The translations under genes and the position numbers were made by a program. From contig CAVUCK010000018.1 of NCBI GenBank assembly GCA_963739975.1, forward strand, positions 310,001-374,000: a stretch of 64,000 nucleotides of DNA. The letters are read 5' to 3'. Below, piece after piece: positions 58,199 to 64,000 of the stretch. This DNA is from JALZMG01 sp963739975 (GTDB lineage Bacteria > Actinomycetota > Acidimicrobiia > Acidimicrobiales > Ilumatobacteraceae). Under the pieces are notes generated by a model. It searched no databases, was not told where the DNA came from, and saw only the letters and a program-made list of their open reading frames with translations. Position 1 is the first letter of the stretch, and every line of letters begins with the position of its first letter.

Positions 58199-59797
58199 AT
58201 GGACGTCATCTCCGATCAGAACTGGCTCCTCAGCCTCGGCACGTTCCTGCCGCTCGGCGGCGTGCTGCTGCTGTTGTTCGTGCCCGAGCGCGAGGTGAAG
58301 GCGCAGAAGCAGCTGGCACTCGTCACCGCCCTTGCCACGTTCGCCGTCGCCGTCTACACGATCACCCAGTTCGACTTCGACCAGGCCGAGCGGCTGCAGT
58401 TCTTCGTCGACGTCGAGTGGATCGAGGCGATCCGCTCCAACTACGCCATCGGTCTCGACGGCATCAGCCTGCCGCTGTACGTGCTGTCGAGCTTCATCAC
58501 GCTCGTCGTCATCATCTACACGTTCGACGACATGCCGGCGGGCGGGAGCGCCAAGTCGTTCCTCATCCTCATGCTGGTGCTGCAGACGGGCATGGCCGGC
58601 ACGTTCGTCGCCCAGGACCTGATCCTGTTCTTCGTCTTCTTCGAGATCGTCCTGCTGCCGATGTACTTCATGATCGGCGTGTGGGGCGGCGAGCAGCGCC
58701 AGTACGCCTCGCTGAAGTTCTTCCTCTACACCATGTTCGGTTCGGCGCTGATGCTGGTGGCGTTCCTGGCGCTGTTCGTGCAGACGGGTGCGGAGAGCTT
58801 CTCGTTCCAGTACCTGCTGGCCGAGGGGCCCGAGCTCGGCCGCACCGTGCAGATCTGGATCTTCGCCGGGATGTTCGTCGGCTTCGCCGTCAAGGTGCCG
58901 ATGTTCCCGTTCCACACGTGGCTGCCGGACGCCCACACCCAGGCGCCGACGCAGGGCTCGGTGATCCTGGCCGCCATCCTGCTGAAGCTGGGCACGTACG
59001 GCTTCGTGCGCATCGCCATCCCCTTCCTCCCCGACGCGGCGAAGGCGTGGGCGCCGGTCATCGGGATCCTCGCCGTGGTCGGCATCCTCTACGGCGCGCT
59101 GTGCTGCCTGGCCCAGACGGACATGAAGCGGCTGATCGCGTTCTCGTCGGTGGCCCACATGGGGTTCGTGATGCTCGGCATCTCGACGCTGACCGAGTTC
59201 GGGATCAACGCCGCGCTGTTCGGCATGGTCGCCCACGGCCTGATCACCGGGATGCTGTTCTTCATCGCCGGGTCGGTGAAGCACCGCTACCACACGCTGC
59301 AGATCAGCCGCTTGTCCGGGATGCTCGTGTCGATGCCGCGGCTCGGGTGGATCCTCGGCTTCTGCGCCATGGCCAGCCTCGGGTTGCCCGGCCTGGCCGG
59401 GTTCTGGGGCGAGTTCCCGGCCATCCTGTCGGCCTACAGCCCCGGGTTCGGGCTGTCGGAGGCGCTGTTCCGCACGTTGATGGTGCTGGCCGCCGTCGGG
59501 ACCGTGTTCGCCGCCGCCTACCTGCTGTGGCTGTACCAGCGCACGGCGTTCGGCGAGCCCACGGCCGAGTTCGCCGGCACGCCGACGCCGCGCCCTGCCG
59601 GCGCCGGCGTCAACACCGGCCACGACGACGACGACCACCACGTCGACCTGCACGACGTGAACCGGATCGAGTGGATCGCCTGGACGCCGATGCTGCTCCT
59701 CATCGTCGTGCTCGGCGTCTACCCGCAGCTGCTGTTCCGGGTCCTCGACCCGGCCGTCAGCGCGCTGGTCGAGCAACTCGGAACCCACCTCGCATGA
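58199..59797 (+). CDS. nuoM: NADH-quinone oxidoreductase subunit M, second complex I
   Basis: 532 residues with 14 transmembrane helices. FFVFFEIVLLPMYFMIGVWG, FAVKVPMFPFHTWLPDAHTQAPT and AQTDMKRLIAFSSVAHMGFV are the conserved Glu and Lys segments. A His/Asp-rich loop (GHDDDDHHVDLHDVN) lies near residue 480. The start is ATG 58199; the stop overlaps ATG 59794 of a relay ORF. Confidence 0.92.
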   Translation: MDVISDQNWLLSLGTFLPLGGVLLLLFVPEREVKAQKQLALVTALATFAVAVYTITQFDFDQAERLQFFVDVEWIEAIRSNYAIGLDGISLPLYVLSSFITLVVIIYTFDDMPAGGSAKSFLILMLVLQTGMAGTFVAQDLILFFVFFEIVLLPMYFMIGVWGGEQRQYASLKFFLYTMFGSALMLVAFLALFVQTGAESFSFQYLLAEGPELGRTVQIWIFAGMFVGFAVKVPMFPFHTWLPDAHTQAPTQGSVILAAILLKLGTYGFVRIAIPFLPDAAKAWAPVIGILAVVGILYGALCCLAQTDMKRLIAFSSVAHMGFVMLGISTLTEFGINAALFGMVAHGLITGMLFFIAGSVKHRYHTLQISRLSGMLVSMPRLGWILGFCAMASLGLPGLAGFWGEFPAILSAYSPGFGLSEALFRTLMVLAAVGTVFAAAYLLWLYQRTAFGEPTAEFAGTPTPRPAGAGVNTGHDDDDHHVDLHDVNRIEWIAWTPMLLLIVVLGVYPQLLFRVLDPAVSALVEQLGTHLA

Positions 59798-59874
59798 GCG
59801 ATGGCGATCGCGACCCGTGCAGACTGCGAAGGAGCGAGCCAGAGCGCTGGCTGGAACTCGCTCGCTGCAGGTGA
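59794..59874 (+). repeat. Relay ORF between nuoM and nuoN, 26 codons
   Basis: ATG 59794 overlaps the nuoM stop (ATGA), and TGA 59872-59874 overlaps nuoN GTG 59871 (GTGA). It contains GGAGCGAGCC and CTCGCTCGCTGCAGG, like a shortened family A copy. Confidence 0.65.
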
Positions 59875-61390
59875 TCGGCCGGAAGCCATACGGAGTGGGT
59901 GCGCCGGTCATCGATTGGCATGCGCTCGCGCCCGAGCTGATCCTGATCGTCGGGATCAACGTGGTGCTGGCCATCGACCTGCTCGTCGAGGAGACCTACA
60001 AGTGGGCCGTCGCCACGCTGACCGGCTTCATCCTCCTCGCCGCCTGCATCCCGCTCGTGACGCTGACGGTGATCGGCGACGCCTCCCGCTCGATGTTCGA
60101 CGGCCGATACGTGGTCGACGAGTTCTCGCTGATCCTCAAGGCGCTGTTCCTGCTCGCCGCCTACGTCGTGGTGCTGCTCAGCCAGACGGAGCTGGAGGAG
60201 GGCGGCTACTACCAGGGCGAGTACTACGTGCTGCTGCTGTGCAGCGTGCTCGGCATGGTGATGATGACGTCGAGCCGCGACCTCGTCAGCGTGTTCATCG
60301 CCCTCGAGCTGCTGTCGATCCCGGCGTACATGCTGGCGGCGTGGCGCAAGCGCGACACGAAGAGCAACGAGGCCGGCGTCAAGTACTACCTGCTCGGCGT
60401 GTTCGCCAGCGCCGTGCTGCTGTACGGGATGAGCCTGCTGTACGGCGCCACCGGCTCGACGAAGCTCGTCGAGATCGGCGCGGCGATCGGTTCGGGTGAG
60501 CTGATCGGCCTGCAGGTCGTGGCGGTGGCGTTCGTCATCGCCGGATTCGGGTTCAAGGTCTCGGCGGTGCCGTTCCACACCTGGGCACCCGACACGTACC
60601 AGGGCGCGCCGACGCCGGTCACCGCGTTCCTGTCGGTGTCGTCGAAGGCGGCCGGCTTCGTGGCGTTGATCCTCGTCGTGTTCCTCGCCTTCCCCGGCGC
60701 CGACGCCGTCTACGGCCCGTTGATCTGGGTGCTCGCCGCGCTGACGATGACCGTCGGCAACGTGGTCGCCCTGCGCCAGACGAACATCGTGCGGATGCTC
60801 GCCTACTCGAGCATCAGCCAGGGCGGCTTCATCCTCATGCCGCTGGCCTTCGCCTTCGCCGGCGATGCTGGCGAGCCGGGCGAGTCGGCGTTGAAGGCCG
60901 TCGTCGTGTACCTGCTGATCTACGGGTTCACGAACCTGGGTGCCTTCGCCGTGGTCATCGCCGTCTGCTCGCAAGACGCGCAGCGGCGAGATCTCGTCGT
61001 ACGGCGGCCTGATCTAGCTACGCGCCGGGGCTGGCGGTGCTGATGACGATCTTCCTCGCCTCGCTGACGGGCATCCCCCCGCTCGGCGGCTGGATCGCCA
61101 AGTTCAACGTGTTCCGGGCCGTGCTCGACGCCGGCAACTGGGCCGCGTACTCGCTGGCGATCGTCGCTGCGGTCAACACCGCCATCGCGGCCGCGTACTA
61201 CCTGCGGGTGATGCGCGAGATGTGGATGGGCGAGGCGCCCGACGGCGACCGCACGCCGATCGTGACGCCGCCGCCGGTCACCGCCGCCCTCGCCATCACC
61301 GGCGTCGGCACGTTGGTCCTCGGCGTGCTGCCGGGCATCGTGCTCGGCTTCGCCGACATCGGGGACCTCACCGGGGTCGTCGCCCCCTGA
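59871..61390 (+). pseudogene. nuoN: nuoN of the second complex I, interrupted by two frameshifts
   Basis: The first part (59871 to about 60965) encodes a normal NuoN with FIALELLSIPAYMLAAWRKR, GFGFKVSAVPFHTWAPDTYQGAPTPVTA and NIVRMLAYSSISQGGFI. Near 60963-60969 one extra base shifts the frame: the +1 frame then reads RKTRSGEISSYGGL. Near 61011-61018 a second extra base (at GATCTAGCTAC) shifts again, and YAPGLAVLMTIFLASLTGIPPLGGWIAKF follows to the stop at 61388-61390. Both breaks are single-base and 48 bases apart, and the downstream part is well conserved. A recent lesion or a sequencing/assembly error are both possible. Confidence 0.85.
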
Positions 61391-61392
61391 CC

Positions 61393-62400
61393 TTGGCGGC
61401 GTCAGACGGACCACCGCTCACTGGAGGGGCGATCCCGTTCGAGCGCTTCATGGAGCTCGCCCTGTACGGCGAGCATGGCTTCTATGCGACTGGCGGGAGT
61501 GCCGGTCGGCGCGCCGACTTCCTCACCTCCCCAGAGGTCGGGCCGCTGTTCGGCGCTGTGCTCGCCCGCTTCCTCGACGCCGAGTGGGACCGCATTGGAC
61601 GACCGGGGGAGTTCGTCGTTGTCGAGGCCGGCGCCGGTCGGGGCACGTTGGCGCGCGGCGTGCTCGCTGCTGAGCCGGCATGTCGTGGTGCGATGCGCTA
61701 CGTCGCTGTAGAGGTCGCCGAGCGGCAACGCGCTGCGCATCCGAACGGCGTCGAGTCGGCCGCCGACCTTCCGTCGGGCGAGTTCGACGGTGTCATCGTC
61801 GCCAACGAGCTGCTGGACAACCTGCCGTTCCGGCTGGTCGTCTACGACGGCGGGTGGCGCGAGGCGTTCGCCGTCGCGGACGGCGACCGGTGGGTCGAGG
61901 TCCTGTCCGCACCGCTCGATCCGGTGCCGGCCGTGTTGCCGTCGGACGCGCCGCACGGTGCGCGCGCCCCGCTGATCGATCGTGCCGCGGCGTGGGTCAC
62001 GGCGGCGCGCCGGTTGGTGCGCTCCGGCTCGGTGCTGGCCCTGGACTACGCCCGACCCTCGACAGCCGCGCTTGTCGGCCGGCCGTGGCGGGAGTGGTTG
62101 CGCACGTACCGACGCCACGATCGGGGCGGCCACTACCTCACCGACCCCGGTGCTCAGGACATCACGACCGACGTGCCGCTCGACCAGCTGCCCACTCCTG
62201 ACGTGGTCTCGACCCAGGCCGACTGGCTGCGCAGCAACGGCCTCGACGACCTGGTCGACGACGGTGACCAGGCGTGGCAGGCCGCGGCGAGCCGCCCCGA
62301 CCTGGCGGCGATGACGATGCGCAGCCGCCGGCGTGAGGCCGAGGCCTTGACCGACCCCGCCGGCCTCGGCGCCTTCACCGTCCTCGAGTGGCGAAGCTGA
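61393..62400 (+). CDS. SAM-dependent methyltransferase, MidA/NDUFAF7 family (DUF185)
   Basis: About 335 residues. The family opening PFERFMELALYGEHGFYA, DFLTSPEVGPLFGAVLARFL, the SAM motif VVVEAGAGRGTLARGVL and VIVANELLDNLPFRLV are all clear. In mitochondria NDUFAF7 symmetrically dimethylates an arginine of NDUFS2, the NuoD homologue, and is needed for complex I assembly. Here the gene follows nuoN after 2 bases (TTG 61393) in the NuoEFG-less operon, so modification of this NuoD is a natural hypothesis. A strong hairpin follows. Confidence 0.88.
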   Translation: MAASDGPPLTGGAIPFERFMELALYGEHGFYATGGSAGRRADFLTSPEVGPLFGAVLARFLDAEWDRIGRPGEFVVVEAGAGRGTLARGVLAAEPACRGAMRYVAVEVAERQRAAHPNGVESAADLPSGEFDGVIVANELLDNLPFRLVVYDGGWREAFAVADGDRWVEVLSAPLDPVPAVLPSDAPHGARAPLIDRAAAWVTAARRLVRSGSVLALDYARPSTAALVGRPWREWLRTYRRHDRGGHYLTDPGAQDITTDVPLDQLPTPDVVSTQADWLRSNGLDDLVDDGDQAWQAAASRPDLAAMTMRSRRREAEALTDPAGLGAFTVLEWRS

Positions 62401-62418
62401 CGACCCCGACCCGCCGCG

Positions 62419-62455
62419 GTGAGCGGTGAGGGGACTCCGTCCCCTCACCGCTCAC
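62419..62455 (+). terminator. Strong hairpin after the second nuo operon
   Basis: A perfect 17-base stem (62419-62435 with 62439-62455) closes on a 3-base loop TCC. No T tract follows, as is common in GC-rich actinobacteria. It separates the methyltransferase stop at 62400 from the acs promoter. Confidence 0.75.
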
Positions 62456-62473
62456 CTCGTGGCGCTCGTTCTC

Positions 62474-62486
62474 TAAGGTCGGCCCC
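62474..62486 (+). promoter_or_regulatory. Leaderless promoter -10 box for acetyl-CoA synthetase
   Basis: TAAGGT at 62474-62479 is followed by 7 bases and ATG 62487, again the TANNNT-N7-start pattern. No Shine-Dalgarno sequence is present. Confidence 0.55.

Positions 62487-64000
<1,514 letters not shown>

Noticed and set aside
49903..61390. Group 4 membrane-bound hydrogenase instead of a second complex I
   Set aside because: The NuoD part lacks the two CxxC pairs that bind nickel and keeps GPQHPATHG and the terminal GDIDR of complex I; subunits A, J and K are also complex-I type.

Overview
The window is GC-rich, about 70 percent by eye, and almost fully coding. GTG and TTG starts are frequent, 4-base stop/start overlaps (ATGA, GTGA) are common, and a TANNNT box often sits about 7 bases before a start codon with no leader. 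Together with complex I, a menaquinol-type cytochrome bc complex and polyprenyl and geranylgeranyl-reductase genes, this suggests a high-GC actinobacterium. Class Acidimicrobiia is my best guess. No rRNA, tRNA, CRISPR array, transposase or phage gene was recognised, and no gene-free stretch exceeds 300 bases.

Layout. 1-9930 is a carbohydrate or inositol-derivative catabolic region: a 2-oxoglutarate oxygenase (cut by the window edge), an IolE/MocC-like isomerase, three Gfo/Idh/MocA dehydrogenases, an SMP-30 lactonase, an SDR, a D-2-hydroxyacid dehydrogenase, an HpcH aldolase, a small serine protease and a YdjC-like deacetylase. 9816-15346 holds a desaturase-Rieske fusion, a polyprenyl diphosphate synthase, a photolyase and a geranylgeranyl reductase, the last probably acting on the menaquinone tail. 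15522-22166 encodes a b6f-like quinol:cytochrome c reductase with split cytochrome b, Rieske, a diheme cytochrome c, a monoheme cytochrome c and a 2[4Fe-4S] ferredoxin. It runs directly into a full 14-gene nuoA-N operon (22177-38067) and a DUF445 gene. 39497-49847 contains fumarase, beta-phosphoglucomutase plus GH65 phosphorylase, an ECF sigma factor with a membrane protein, a short Erm-like methyltransferase, a ferritin-like acyl-ACP desaturase under a TetR-type operator, threonine ammonia-lyase and a glutamine amidotransferase. 49903-61390 is a second complex I operon with nuoABCDHIJKLMN but no nuoEFG. It has a fused nuoCD, a nuoN broken by two frameshifts, and a MidA/NDUFAF7-type methyltransferase at its end. 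A strong hairpin separates it from acetyl-CoA synthetase, which runs off the window.

The most unusual feature is the spacers. Many same-strand gene pairs are separated by GC-rich repeat elements of several families, most often 95 or 104 bases from start to start. Nearly every element is an open frame whose start overlaps the upstream stop and whose stop overlaps the downstream start. Elements lie in both orientations, include palindromes and tandem arrays, and still keep this phase. I call them relay ORFs. The two nuo operons act as an internal control: junctions that overlap directly in one operon carry elements with the same overlap in the other.
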